Shown here: positions 31,100 through 44,356 of the stretch, one piece after another | Layout of the letters: each line of letters starts with the position of its first letter | Numbering within the stretch: position 1 is the stretch's first letter | From: Nematostella vectensis | Taxonomy: Eukaryota > Cnidaria > Anthozoa > Actiniaria > Edwardsiidae | DNA: 64,000 bases | Reading direction: 5' to 3' | NCBI RefSeq assembly: GCF_932526225.1 | Contig: NC_064038.1 | Coordinates: 5,192,741 to 5,256,740 of the forward strand | Notes under the pieces: generated by a model | The model's database searches: none | The model's input: only the letters and a program-made list of their open reading frames with translations | What the model was told of the DNA's origin: nothing | Program-made: the position numbers and the translations under genes

Positions 31100-31480
31100 C
31101 TTAAACATGACCTCGATTTTTACAACATGCACCCATCTACTTATTTAGATGCGGAATTATTACCAAGGTCCGATAAGGACGAAAATGAAGAAGTTAAACG
31201 TTTCACAATTCATTTTAGTGTTGAGTTTAGAGCTTTTGCAATATGTGAATTCTCTTTTATAACACAAGCGCTTTTAAGCGAACTTTTAATTCTCTTTATA
31301 CAACATGATCTGTTTTCAGCGAAATGTGAATTCTCTTTTATAACATGAGCACTTTTGAAAGAACTTTTAATTATTTTCTACAACATGATCTGTTTCTAGC
31401 TAACTGTGCATCCTCTTTCTCAGCCCCTATTCCTAGTGTGTACTGTGAATTGTCTCTAAAACATAATCCCTATCCCATGA
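31100..31480. repeat. Short tandem repeats upstream of exon 4, locus B
   Basis: A unit of about 90 bp with AACATGATCTGTTTTCAGCG and TGTGAATTCTCTTTTATAAC repeats two to three times. Locus A (38,110-38,345) has one more unit. No coding potential. Confidence 0.5.
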
Positions 31481-31785
31481 ACTGTGCATCTCTTTATTTT
31501 CTGTAATTCTTGTCCTTCAACAGTGTCTATAAAAATAATATATTTAAATTCATATAATTAGAAAACAAACTGTTTTTAATACGATAATAATTGATGCAAT
31601 TTTATCCGTTAAATTTCTTCTTGAATTAGTGAACTGGTTGTTTAATCATTTGATAGCTTAATATGCCATTAATCGGCTCCTCCTGGCATAAGAAAGAACA
31701 CACTTATAATATCCCAATCATGATAATCCTGCCATACCCTACACCCCACCTTGTAGATGAATGGACGGAACACAATTAGTCCGCG

Positions 31786-34700
31786 TCATAACCATACCAT
31801 TCTCAGTGCACAGTATCCTTTGCACGTGACGGTAGTAATCCTCAGGAGTTTTGTCTTGATTGGTTAAGGGAGGACAGTATCTACCACCTGGTGACGATTG
31901 GTTACACCTACAACTTGGAATACCTGGTGAAAAACATTCCAGTACATGTCACTCATCAAGTGCTTCAAGTCCATCCAGGTCCTGGTTCTATATCTGATGG
32001 TCCGACTACCAACCTCCATCCTGTAACACATTCAAAGTTGTAAGCATGTTGACTAATGGTCTGACAAATACAATGTCACATCTCCCTCCTGGTACACTGT
32101 CCAGGCAGTACCATACAGACTGATGGTCCAACCATTACATACCTTGTCAACACCTCCCTCCTGGTACACTGACCAGACAGTACCATACAGACTGATGGTC
32201 CGACCATTACATACCTTGTTAACACCTCCCTCATGGAACACTGTCCAGGCAGTACCATACAGACTGATGGTCCGACCATTACATACCTTGTTAACACCTC
32301 CCTCCCGGTACACTGTCCAGGCAGTACCATACAGACTGATGGTCCAACCATTACATACTTTGTCAACACCTCCCTCCTAGTACACTGACCAGGCAGTACC
32401 ATACAGACTGATGGTCTGGCCATTACATACCTTGTCAACACCTCCCTCCTGGTACACTGTCCAGGCAGTACCATACAGACTGATGGTCCAACCATTACAT
32501 ACCTTATCAACACCTCCCTCCTGGTACACTGACCAGGCAGTACCATACAGACTGATGGTCCAACCATTACATACCTTGTCAACACCTCCCTCTTGGTACA
32601 CTGTCCAGGCAGTACCATACAGACTGATGGTCCAACCATTACATACCTTGTCAACACCTCCCTCCTGGTACACTGTCCAGGCAGTACCATACAGACTGAT
32701 GGTCTGACCATTACATACCTTGTCAACTCTTCCCTCTTGGTACACTGACCAGGTAGTACCATACAGACTGATGGTCTGACCATTACATACCTTGTCAACA
32801 CCTCCCTCCTGGTACACTGTCCAGGCAGTACCATAAAGACTGATGGTCTGACCATTACATACCTTGTCAACTCTTCCCTCTTGGTACACTGACCAGGTAG
32901 TACCATACAGACTGATGGTCTGGCCATTACATACCTTGTTAACACCTCCCTCCTGGTACACTGACCAGGCAGTACCATACAGACTTATGGTCTGACCATT
33001 ACATACCTTGTCAACACCTCCCTCCTGGTACACTTTCCAGTTAGTTCCGTCCAGGCTGTAGCTGATGGTAAAGCTTGTTATCCATCTCTCGAGTCCATAT
33101 CTTCCCTGTGTTGCAACTTTGGTGACTATCACAAGTCGCTTCAGGTCAATCTGTATCCGTTCCCCAGATGCAAATCCTTGTGCTATCCAGGCTCCTAAAC
33201 CCACGAATAGGTTCAAGCGTGCGTGCTTTCCCATAGACATATAGTCGTAATAAGAGCTCTGGGTGATTTGGTCGTCTTTGATTCTGCCATCTTCCATCCC
33301 AAGTGCTCGAGCTTCCTCTGTTAAGATTACATTGAGCCTCATCAGTAAAATTCAATGCATCACGAGTTAAATGCCTCTGTTATTACATTTCCATTAGAAT
33401 GTTAGTACTATTGAAATATACAAATTGACTCGTCGGCCTTCAATTTAGAAAATAATTTATTATGTTTATGTCATACTTATGATGTCGCAATTCTCTCCGA
33501 TAAATCCATCATCGCAGACACACGTGTAGGTATCGTCGTGTTTGCTGGTGTGACATGTTCCATTCTTACACGGCTTGTGCTCACATGCGCTCTGCAAAAT
33601 ATACAATTGTGTAAAGAGCCTGTCAGGAATATCATTATACAACGACGGCTTTTACAACGAGATTGGAAAAAAAAAAGTATGCGGCTCGGTTGTGGTTGGG
33701 TTGAAAACGTCTGAAATGTTTCAGACAGAACGCATTTTCACGTGCTTCTACAGAATATTGAATGAAATTCCGGTGCTTTCTGCTGTCGTCGTCCATTTTG
33801 CCGTCGTCGTTTTTTCCAGGTCGCTGGTGGTTACAGCATTTTGATGTCATTTTTCGTCTAAAGTCTTGACTGAAATCACTTTTCCGTTGTAAAAACAAAA
33901 CAAAAAATGGACCTAACTTTGTTTGAGCCTCTATCCTTTATCAATCGACTCAGAACTTAGAATAGATATTCCCTGACAAATTTCTGTAATGACATAAAAA
34001 GTCATCCTCGGGGACCCAGGGCGATGCAGAGAACCGAATCGAGAGTATGCGCGTAGACGAAAAAGACGTCTCGCTGGTCTCCAAGTCGCCATGGGTCCCC
34101 GAGGATGAGGAAAAATTAACGAATAACGTTACAGCGTATCCTGAACAACAGTCACGTAACCGAGACCCGTCCCGTTGCCTTTCTGTTCCAGCGGAGAGCA
34201 ATAGTTTTGTAGCAATAGTATGACCGCGCGCGGGGAATGGGAACAAAGGATGGGGAGGAAGGAGTTTCCTTCCCATTCTTCCCATTCTATGTGCGGTCAT
34301 AATCTTATCTCGCTTTCTATTTCCACGGAAATCTTTCCCACGAATTTGTATATTTTGTTGTTGATAGCACGCTGTGATGTCATCTGTTCTTAAAGAACAG
34401 TGTGTTGTAATTTGTGACTGCAAATTGAAATTGCTTCTTTCTAGTTGGCTTTGATTCTTTCAATTACATTGGCTTTTAGTTTGGAATCATAATCAAGTTA
34501 GTGCATTACGGCACATATTTTTGGTATGTTTGCTCCACTATAAAATGTTCTGCAGATTCGTATGATATTTTATTTTTCAATAGCCAGCTTTGCTCTTATG
34601 AAAACTGTAAATCTTCCCCAATGAGTAGTAAACTAGTAAATTGTACGGAGACTCCTTAAACGACGAGGTAAATTCCTAAATAGGAATGTATAACTAATCT

Positions 34701-36114
34701 CAAGTCATGTTATTCAATCACGATTATTTACTGATCACTGATGTAGTAAATTAAATCGTGCCATAGAACTGTCATTTTCTGCTTTTTGCTGTATTTCTCA
34801 AGGAAGCTAAATTATTTAACAGATAACAAAACAACACACAAAAACAGAGTTGCGCTAACTGGTGATTTCTCTAGACGACTAAGCTATATCGATAAAGCGC
34901 ATTTTTCATAAGTTTCCCGTACTTTTTAGCACTCTTCGTAAACTATGTGGTTTTATAGGTATCGATCATGCATGTGAAAATCGTTGTTTAATCATTGTAT
35001 ATCAGTGTGGTGTGGTAATTGTGTAAGCAAAATAAACTCATAACTGAGCAAACAAATGCCACATCTTAAATAATTTATAAATCCAAGTATTAAATTTCAG
35101 TTCAGTGTAAATTGAACTTCAGTGTGTCAATATTACTCAGACATACTAAACTGTGTAATGCGTAAGCATTTTTACTCCATTAAAACTTTTTAAAAATAAT
35201 TTTTAAATTAAAAAATAGATTTTCTTCGTGGTCTTGTATCCATCAAATCCAGCGCTCTGATTGGCTCTCGTGAGGTCCGGTATCTTACGATCCGGACCCC
35301 GCGACAAAGCGAAAGAAGACATTTCTACGATCATTTCGAGTTGAGAACGACGTATAAATTTGAACTGAATTATTTTACAAAATTGTTGGTCAAAACTTAG
35401 AGGATGTCTTCTTTGGTGGTTCTGTATTTCTGGAGGATTAAAAGCGTTGTGTGGAATACAAAATGGAGCTAAGGGTCGGTCCCTATCGTGAAATACCGTG
35501 ACCTCGGTCTTGAAAATACTGACCTCGGCCTTAAATAAAATAGTACAATACAGTAATTGTTTTCCTGCACAAAAATAGTTAAAAGTAGCGTGCACGATCC
35601 TGGCTTTTGTTGATCGAAAACGTAACATAACAAAACGCAAAACTGAAAATACGAAATATAGACTTTTATTGACTTATTTACTTGCTCTGTAACAGATCAT
35701 TTTTAAAAATACACTGGATACCTTGAAATAATTTCGTACCTTTATTCCGTAATGGTCTGAGGTGGAGTTGGGCTGGTACTTCTCGTCTGGGCAGCTGTAC
35801 TTATCGACAGACAGTAACTCGCACCAAAACTTCAAGCTCGAGTCAGCAATGGCCGCCACGTTGACAGACAAATACTCCAAGACGTCAAGACACCTCATCC
35901 AGCAAGAAAGAGCATCGCCTTCGAAACTACGAGAGATGATCGGCCCTTCCAGATACGAAGAGCTGTTCTTAATGAAGTTACCGAAAGAAAAGTCAAATTC
36001 CGAGTTTCTTTGCTTCCCTTTAGAAGTCCCTTCTATTAAGAAGGGAAGGAAAGCCAAGATTAAGGAAATATAAAAAGTGAAACGGAGAATTTGTAGGAAT
36101 GACATGCCGACCAA
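31786..36114 (-). CDS. Secreted PAN-EGF-F5/8C (discoidin) protein, gene B
   Basis: Four exons on the minus strand with phases that fit: 36,114-35,740 (signal peptide and PAN/apple-like domain), 33,591-33,477 (EGF-like, CEHKPCKNGTC and CVCDDGFIGENC), 33,317-33,007 (first part of an F5/8 type C domain, from RALGMEDGRIKDDQIT to SYSLDGTNWKVYQEGG) and 31,923-31,786 (end of that domain, VFQVVGVTNRYQVVDTVL). Total about 312 residues. A 5-bp deletion near 31,795 relative to gene A changes the last residues and shortens the C-terminus. Exon 3 ends inside a 72-bp minisatellite with repeated splice donors. Discoidin domains bind sugars or lipids; a cell-surface or innate recognition role is inference. 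Confidence 0.75.
32090..33050 (-). repeat. 72-bp minisatellite with 13 splice donors (gene B)
   Basis: Thirteen units at exact 72-bp spacing, each carrying on the minus strand the exon end and a 5' splice site (GACAAG|GTATGT or a close variant). Donor GTATGT positions run from 33,006-33,001 down to 32,142-32,137. Each unit is 24 codons in the exon frame (VYQEGGVDKVCNGQTISLYG). One unit has a TAG at about 32,377, so extension would remain open through roughly the first eight extra units. Confidence 0.9.
34002..34110. mobile_element. Short MITE with CTCGGGGACCCAGGGCGA ends, locus B
   Basis: Inverted ends CCTCGGGGACCCAGGGCGAT and ATCGCC-like TCGCCATGGGTCCCCGAGG bound about 100 bp in the intron between exons 1 and 2 of gene B. 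The counterpart is at 40,818-40,960. Confidence 0.65.
34218..34310. mobile_element. Fold-back repeat with TATGACCGC ends, locus B
   Basis: About 90 bp bounded by TATGACCGC and GCGGTCATA, with internal inverted GGGAATGGGAA/TTCCCATTC runs. The counterpart is at 41,070-41,152. Confidence 0.5.
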
Positions 36115-36119
36115 TCTTT

Positions 36120-37528
36120 AAAATGATATGTTTTTGAGGAACTTCTTATTTTGATTTAAAAGCTTTCGTAAATTATTAATTCGTCGCTGCTTTGATTCGC
36201 TAAGTAGAAGTATTTGTTTTCTAACAAGTTTATTATCTTGTTATTTCTGTTAAACAAACTTTAAGATTTGTTTATCGTTTAATGAAGTTACCGAAAGAAA
36301 AGTCAAATTCGGAATTTTTTTTGCTTCCCTCTAGAAGTTGTCCCTTTTTTTATGAAGGGCAGAAGCCAAGATAAAAATGATATAATATTTTTTTAGGAAC
36401 TTCTTATTTGGGTTTAAAAGCTTTCGTTAATTATTTATTCGTCTCGAGGTGTGCGGATACAGGGGGGGTAGTTTGGGTGGATATCCACCCCCCCTTTTTG
36501 AGTTAATAAAAAACAACTTAAAAGTCACTTTGTTTGAAGAAAATAAATGTGTGAGGGAAGGGATGTACTGTCCATGTGCCTTTGACTGCTTGACTTTGTT
36601 GACGCGACAAATCCAATTCAGCGTGAAGTAGTTAGATTTATTTAACCTACCAAGAGCCACTGGATCAGATATAAGCCATCTATCCGGCCATAATCCACCC
36701 CCTATTTTGAAATCCGCCTCTGGTCTCTGGTTTCATTTGTGAGGAACTCCATTTTGGGTTTGAAAGCTTTCGTTACTTATTAATTAGTATCTGCTTTGAT
36801 TCGCTGAGTAAGATTATTTGTTTAAAAAAGGTTTATTGTTTAAAAAGTTACCGAAAGAAAAGTAAAATTGCAAGTTTCTAGTCCCTTCTGTTATGAAGGG
36901 AAGATAATATGATTTTGATATACTTCTTATTTATTTAAAAACTTTTGTTAATTATTAATTCGTCTCTGTTTGAATGATGGACTGAGAATGATTATTCGTT
37001 TTCTAAAACAGTTTATTGTCTTTTGTTATTTGTGTCGAACAAACTTTAAGTTTTGTTCGTGATAGACGTATATTGATCTTAAGAATTTCGTGAATAATTA
37101 ATTATTCGGTACTTTTCTAAATTATTCATTGTGTCATTAGGAATAATTCGCCGTCAAATGTTTTCTGATCTCCCCCGTTACTTTTCGATTTATTTGCTGC
37201 TTTCGCAAACTTTCAAATCATTGTTTATTCAAATTTGGGAAGCGTGATCATGATAACATCAAATCTTATTGCTTTTCAATAGATTTTTTTTCAAATTTAT
37301 CCATCTGGATCTTGTTTTAATTGTACAACTTTTTTGTTTTTGCGTTATGCCTTGGGTGTCCAATTAACTTGGAACCACTTTCTTTTGACTTACAAAGAAA
37401 TTTGTTTGTTTCATGTTCAGTAAAAACCCGCGAGTAAAAATATTCACTATTCAAGGTTAACAAGCCTTAAGGGGCAGCGTTATGGTACTGCGCATGTCTG
37501 GAGTCGGTGTTTATTGTAGGCTTTTGAT
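36120..37528. other. Non-coding region between genes B and A
   Basis: Scrambled partial copies of the sequence upstream of and within PAN exon 1 are visible (for example GTTACCGAAAGAAAAGT at 36,287 and 36,847). It also has poly-C/poly-G transposon-like debris around 36,460-36,720. No gene seen. Confidence 0.5.
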
Positions 37529-37906
37529 GGGCCGTCCACACTAACACGGTTTCGTTTGAATCCGTATTTTTGATACGTTTAGGCATTCCGTCCACACTAA
37601 CACGGGAATCCGGATACTTTAAAAAACGCTGTCGAAAGTGAATCAAAATAAATCCATATACTTTGGTCCGTTGTGTAGACGGTCGAATCCGTGTCAAACT
37701 GAAAACGATGACGTCATCTCGCAGGCTCGTCTGCTTCTATGAGCATGCGCATAAAAAAATTACGTCACGCCGTACCGTGTAAGTGTGGACGACTGCATCA
37801 AAGCGAAAACCCTGCGAAAACGCTAGTGTGGACGCAAATCAAGTGATCCGCTTTCGGCGAAACGAATCCGGATACTTTCGAATATCCGTGCTAGTGGGAT
37901 CGACCC
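37529..37906. mobile_element. MITE with GTCCACACTAACACGG ends, locus A
   Basis: The homologue of the element at 30,682-31,037, with a few small indels, in the same relative position downstream of the discoidin gene. Confidence 0.6.
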
Positions 37907-38733
37907 GAGCGATAAAACATGACGTAACAGCATTTCGACATCAGTTGGTAATGTTTATTATTACAATCCTAACATGACCTCGATTTTTAGAACATGCACC
38001 CATCACCTTATTTAGATGCGGAATTATTACCAAGGTCCGATAAGGACGAAAATGAAGAAGTTAAACGTTTCACAATTCATTTTAGTGTTGAGTTTAGAGC
38101 TTTTGCAATATGTGAATTCTTTTTTATAACATGAGCACTTTAAGCGAACTTTTAATTCTCTTTATACAACAAGATCTGTTTCTAGTGAAATGTGAATTCT
38201 CGTTTATAACATGAGCGCTTTTAAGCGAACTTTTAATTCTCTTTATACAACATGATCTGTTTTGAGCGAAATGTGAATTCTCTTTAATAACATGAGCACT
38301 ATTAAAAGAACTTTTAATTATTTTCTACAACATGATCTGTTTCTAGCGAACTGTGCACCCTCTTTCTCAGCCCCTATTCCTAGTGTGTACTGTGAATTGT
38401 CTCTAAAACATAATCCCTATCCCATGAACTGTGCATCTCTTTATTTTGTGCGCTTCATCTGTAATTCTTGTCCTTCAACTGTGTCTATAAGAATAATATA
38501 TTTAAATTCATATAATTAGAAAACAAACTGTTTTTAATACGATAATAATTGATGCAATTTTATCCGTTAAATTTCTTCTTGAATTAGTGAACTGGTTGTT
38601 TAATCATTTGATAGCTTAATATGCCATTAATCGGCTCCTCCTGGCATAAAGAAAGAACACACTTATATTATCCCAATCATGATAATCCTGCCATACCCTA
38701 CACCCCACCTTGTAGATGAATGGACGAACACAA

Positions 38734-41700
38734 TTAGTCGGCGTCATAACCATACAATTCCAATCTCAGTGCACACCGTCCGTTGCACGTGACGGCAGTG
38801 ATCCTCAGGAGTTTTGTCTTGATTGGTTGAGGGAGGACAGTATCTACCACCTGGTAACGATCGGTTACACCTACAACTTGGAATACCTGGTGAAAAACAT
38901 TCCAGTACATGTTACTCATCAAGTGCTTCAAGTCCATCCAGGTCCTGGTTCTATGTCTGATGGTCCGACTACCAACCTCCATCCTGTAACACTTTCAAAG
39001 TTGTAAGCATGTTGACTAATGGTCTGACCAATACCTTGTCACATCTTCCTCCTGGTACACTGTCCAGGCAGTACCATACAGACTGATGGTCTGACCATTA
39101 CATACCTTGTCAACACCTCCCTCCTGGTACACTGTCCAGGTAGTACCATACAGACTGATGGTCCAACCATTACATACCATGTCAACACCTCCCTCCTGGT
39201 ACACTATCCAGGCAGTACCATACAGACTGATGGTCCGACCATTACATACCTTGTCAACACCTCCCTCCTGGTACACTTACCAGGCAGTACCATACAGACT
39301 GATGGTCCAGGTAGTACCATACAGACTGATGGTCTGACCATTACATACCTTGTCAACACCTCCCCTCTTGGTACACTGACCAGGCAGTACCATACAGACT
39401 GATGGTCTGGTCATTACATACCTTGTCAACACCTCCCTCCTGGTACACTGACCAGGCAGTACCATACAGACTGATGGTCCAACCATTACATACCTTGTCA
39501 ACACCTCCCTCCTGGTACACTATCCAGGCAGTACCATACAGACTGATGGTCCGACCATTACATACCATGTCAACACCTCCCTCCTGGTACACTGACCAGG
39601 CAGTACCATACAGACTGATGGTCCAACCATTACATACCTTGTCAACACCTCCCTCCTGGTACACTGTCCAGGCAGTACCATACAGACTGATGGTCTAACC
39701 ATTACATACCATGTCAACACCTCCCTCCTGGTACACTATCCAGGCAGTACCATACAGACTGATGGTCCGACCATTACATACCTTGTTAACACCTCCCTCC
39801 TGGTACACTGACCAGGCAGTACCATACAGACTGATGGTCTGACCATTACATACCTTGTCAACACCTCCCTCTTGGTATACTGACCAGTTAGTTCCGTCAA
39901 GACTGTAGCTGATCCTAAAGCCTGTGATCCATTGATCGAGTCCGTATCTTCCCTGTGTTTGCACTTTGGTGACTATCACAAGTCGCTTCAGGTCAATCTG
40001 TATCCATTCCCCAGGAGCAGAACTTTGTGCTAACCAGGCTCCTTGGGTGGTTGAACTCGCGACTAGGTTCAAGCGTGCGTGCTTTCCCATAAAAATGGAG
40101 CTGTAATAAGAGCTCTGGGTGATTTGGTCGTCTTTGATTCTGCCATCTTCCATCCCAAGAGCTCGAGCTTTCACTGTTAAGATTACATTGAGCCTCATCA
40201 GTATAATTCAATGCATCACGAGTTAAATGCCTCTGTTATTACATTTCCATTAGAATGTTAGTACTATTGAAATATACAAATTGACTCGTCGGCCTCCAAT
40301 TTAGAAAATAATTTATTATGTTTATGTCATACTTATGTCGCAATTCTCTCCGATAAATCCATCATGGCAGACACACGTGTAGGTATCGTCGAGCTTGCTG
40401 GTGTGACATGTTCCATTCTTACACGGCTTGTGCTCACATGCGCTCTGCAAAATATACAATTGAGTAAAGAGCCTGTCAGGAATATTATTATACAACGACG
40501 GCTTTGACAACGAGATTGGAAAAAAAGTATACGGCTCGGTTGTGGTTGGGTTGAAAACAGCTGAAATGTTTCAGACAGGACGCATTTTCACGTGCTTCTA
40601 CGGAATATTGAATAAAATTCCATTGTTTTCTGCTGTCGTCGTCCATGTTGCCGTCGTCGTTTCTTCAAGGTCGCTGGTGGTTACAGCATTTTGATGTCAC
40701 TTTGCGTCTAAAGTCTTGACTGAAATCACTTTTCCTTGTAAAAAAATGGACCGAATTTTGTTTTGGCCTTTATCCTTTATCAATCGACTCAGAACTTAGC
40801 ATAGATATTCCCTGATAAATCCTCGGGGACCCAGGGCGATGCAGGGAACCGAATCGATATTACGCGCAAAGACGAAATAGACCTGTCCCCTCTCCTTTCT
40901 TTCGTCTTCTCGCGTACTCTCGCTTCTGGTCTCCGAGTCGCCCTGGGTCCCCTAGGATGAGGAAAAATTACCGAATAACGTTACAGCGCATCCTGAACAA
41001 CAGTCACGTAACCGAGACCCGTCTCGTTGCCTGCCTGTTCCAGCGGAGAGCAATAGTTTTGTAGCAATAGTATGACCGCGCGCGGGGAATGGGAACAAAG
41101 GATGGGGAGGGAGGAGTTTCTTTCCCATTCTTCCCATTCTATGTGCGGTCATAATCTTATCTCGCTTTCTATTTCCACGGAAATCTTTCCCACGAAGTTG
41201 TATATTTTGTTCTTGATAGCACGCTGTGATGTCATCTGTAGATTCTTAAAGAACAGTGTGTTGTAATTTGTGACTACAAATTTAAACAATTTAGCAATGA
41301 TGAAATTCTTCTTTCTAGTTGGCTTTGATTCTTTTAATAAATCGGCTTTTAGTTTGGAATCATAATCAATTTAGTGCATTAAGGCGCTATTTTTGATATG
41401 TTTGCTGCATTATAAAATATTCTGCAGATTCGTATGATATTGTATTTTTCAATAGCCAGCTTTGCTCTTGTGAAAACTGTAAATCTTCCCCCATGAGTAG
41501 TAAACTAGTAAATTGTACGGAGACTCCTTAATAAACGAGGCAGATTTCCTAAATAGAAATGGATAACTAATCTTAAGTCATGTTATTTACTCATGATTAT
41601 TTACTGATTACTGATGTAGTAAATTTAATCGTGCCATGGAACTGTCATTTTCAGCTTGTTGCTGTATTTCTCAAGGAAGCTAAATTATTCAACAGATAAC

Positions 41701-42720
41701 AAAACAACACACAAAAACAGAGTTGGGCTACCAGGTGATTTCTCTAGACGACTAAGCTATATCGATAGCGCATTTTTCATAAGTTTCCCGTACTTTTTAG
41801 CACTCTTCGTAAACTATGTGGTTTTATAAGTATCGATCGTGCATGTGGAAATCGTTGTTTAATCATTGTATATCAGTGTGGTTTGTTTATTAATTGTGTA
41901 AGCAAAATAAACTCGTAACTAAGCAAACAAATGCCACATCTTAAATAATTCATAAATCCAAGTATTAAATTTCAGTTCAGTGTAAATTGATTTTTTTTGT
42001 CAATATAACTAAGGCATACTAAACTGTGTAAAGCATAAGTATTTTTACTTCATTCAATCTTTTTTAAAATAATTTTTAATCTTGCTCGTGCAGTTTACCC
42101 CTCTTAGCCCCGATTTCAAGACCTTCAAATAGCAATAAATATACAAGACTAGTACAGTGATTTTTTTATCCTGCCCAAAAAATAGTTAAAAGCAGCGTGC
42201 AAGATCCTGGCTTCTGTTGATCGAAAACGTAACATAACAAAACGCAAAACTGAAAATACGAAATATAGACTTTTATTGACTTATTTACTTGCTCTGTAAC
42301 AGATCATTTTTAAAATACATTGGATACTTTGAAATAATGGCGTACCTTCATTTCGTAATGGTCTGAGGTGGAGTTGGGCTGGTACTTCTCGTCTGGGCAG
42401 CTGTACTTATCGACAGAAAGTAACTCGCACCAAAACTTCAAGCTCAAGCCAGCAATGGCTGCCACGTTGACAGACAAACACTTTAAGACGTCAAGACACC
42501 TCATCCAGCAAGAAAGAGCATCGCCTTCGAAACTACGAGAGATGATCGCCCCTTCCAGATACGAAGAGCTGTTCTTAATGAAGTTACCGAAAGAAAAGTC
42601 AAATTCCGAGTTTCTTTGCTTTCCTTTAGAAGTTCCTTCTATTAAGAAGGGCAGGAAAGCCAAGATGAAGAAAATATATAAAGTGAAACGTAGAATTTGC
42701 AGGAATAACATGCCGACCAA
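38734..42720 (-). CDS. Secreted PAN-EGF-F5/8C (discoidin) protein, gene A
   Basis: Four minus-strand exons: 42,720-42,346, 40,444-40,333, 40,173-39,854 and 38,886-38,734. They sum to 960 bp, giving 319 residues and a stop with consistent phases. Domains in order: signal peptide (FTLYIFFILAFLPFLIEG), PAN/apple-like module with four or more Cys (residues about 50-120), EGF-like module (CEHKPCKNGTC, CVCHDGFIGENC), and an F5/8 type C domain (ARALGMEDGRIKDDQITQSS to CALRLELYGYDAD). No break is seen, so this is the best candidate for a working member. As in gene B, exon 3 ends in the splice-donor minisatellite. Expected to be secreted; its ligand is unknown. Confidence 0.8.
39050..39900 (-). repeat. 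72-bp minisatellite with repeated splice donors (gene A)
   Basis: The same unit as in gene B, about 11-12 copies. The first donors (GTATGT at 39,853, 39,781 and 39,709) keep 72-bp spacing; some units read GACATG|GTATGT. A shortened unit near 39,285-39,330 and a 1-bp insertion near 39,364 break the 24-codon frame in the distal part, unlike the more regular array in gene B. Confidence 0.85.
40818..41155. mobile_element. Two small inverted-repeat elements, locus A
   Basis: 40,818-40,960 is the counterpart of the CTCGGGGACCC-ended MITE, with a longer centre. 41,070-41,152 is the counterpart of the TATGACCGC fold-back. Both lie in the first intron of gene A. Confidence 0.55.
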
Positions 42721-42729
42721 TCTCTAAGA

Positions 42730-44356
42730 AAATATGTTTTTGAGAAACTTTTTATTTCGATTTAAAAGCTTTCGTTAATTATTAATATGTCGCTGCTTTG
42801 AATGATTCGCTGAGAATGATAATTTGTTTTCAAAAAAAGTTTATTGTCTTGTTATTTGTGTCGAACAAACTTTAAGATGTTCGTGATAGACTTCGTATAT
42901 TGATCTTAAGCATTTCGTGAATAATCAATTCGTCGGTACTTTTCTGAATGATTCACTGTGTCATTAGGAACAATTCGCCGTCAACTGTTTTTGATCTTCC
43001 CCGTTACTTTTCACATTATTTGTGCTTTCGCAAACTTATAAATCATTGTTTATTCAAGTATGGGATTCGTGATCATGATAACATCAATTCTTATTTTATT
43101 GCTTTTTAAGATATATTTTTCAATTTTATCCACCTGGATTTTGATTTAATTTTACAACTTTTTTTGTTTTCGCATTATGCCGCAGGTGTCCAAATTCCTT
43201 GGCAAAACTGTCTTTTAAGCAAGTTCCTACTTCAACCAATAGATTCTTGCATAGCTCTGCAACTGTGTCACTAAAATATGGTGATTTAATAAAATATGAA
43301 CCTGCTTTTGTTGTCTAGGCTTACTTTTTTCTTGTTTTTAGTTGGTGTAAATGACAAATTTTAGGCTGACAGGTTCTTAATTTTCAGGTCTTACTCGCGG
43401 GTTTTTACTGTTTCCTTAACACACGTAAACTAAAACTCGAGCTTATTAAATTCCTAAATTTTAAGTTTTATCCTTTAGGATGCCACCCGCGTTTTGTTTT
43501 TCCAATTCGTTTTGAAGTTAGATGATCGATTATTTTATTTTTCCTTCTTATACCAATCTGGTTGGGAGATCCTCTGCTGTGTGTCTCAAGAAGGCCAATC
43601 ACGTCGCCATTGCTCTCGCTCAATGGCTAATTGGATCACTGAGGAACTTTCAATCAAATATAGTACCAATAAAGTATCAGACTTTATTTGTGGATGGTTA
43701 TTTTGAAGTTGAAATTTTTGCAAATAAACCATTGTATTTTCAGTCAATAACAAAGGAGAAATTGATCGACATTCTTTAAGTTTATTTTTAATTTATTCAT
43801 GACGACCCTTATTATCTCGCACCACAATAACCCTGTAAACTCTTTTACAGCTTTACGATTCTACGGTCACACGGGGACGTAAATTGCTTACAACGTATCA
43901 CATATTCAAGTATCTAACTCCTTAGGGTTGTGTCTCCCGCGTCAGTCGTATCCGTTGTATGAAAATATCACGTTGCGCGCCTTTAATGGGAAACATGGTG
44001 TCAAAAACCACGCTGGGCTTTAGATGTAAACATGCGCTGCGCACTAATTTATTTGTATGGATAGGTTGTGCAATAAAGTGAAGTAAAGTAAAAAAATAAT
44101 GTGAAAAGGCGCACGAATTTTCTTTTACTGGCTGTTCAACAAAGAAAATTCATTTGTATAAAGAGCTTGGAGAAGTCAAGTGACGCCGAAAAAATATAAT
44201 AGCTCATTTCTGATTTATTCTTCTTCTCTTTTCCTTTCACTTATTTCAGAAAACGATTCAGCCAAATCTCTTTTATAGTGTCTTATATTCTTATTTCTCT
44301 TGAGTCTGGAAACTCTTGTGATCCTTGTTTTTTACCCTCAAAACGTTACTGTTTAG
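42730..44356. other. Non-coding region between gene A and TTC37 copy 2
   Basis: Head-to-head gap between the PAN gene and the TTC37 exons. About 480 bp around 43,200-43,680 are not in block 1. The 85-codon open frame at 43,522-43,779 ends with the same FVDGYFEVEIFANKPL segment as at 12,365, but no splice-supported gene is evident. Confidence 0.45.

Noticed and set aside
32076-32978. A 300-residue minus-strand frame made of repeats of VLPGQCTRREVLTRYVM
   Set aside because: It is a second frame of the 72-bp minisatellite. The exon frame is set by the discoidin domain and the splice phase, so this frame is a shadow.
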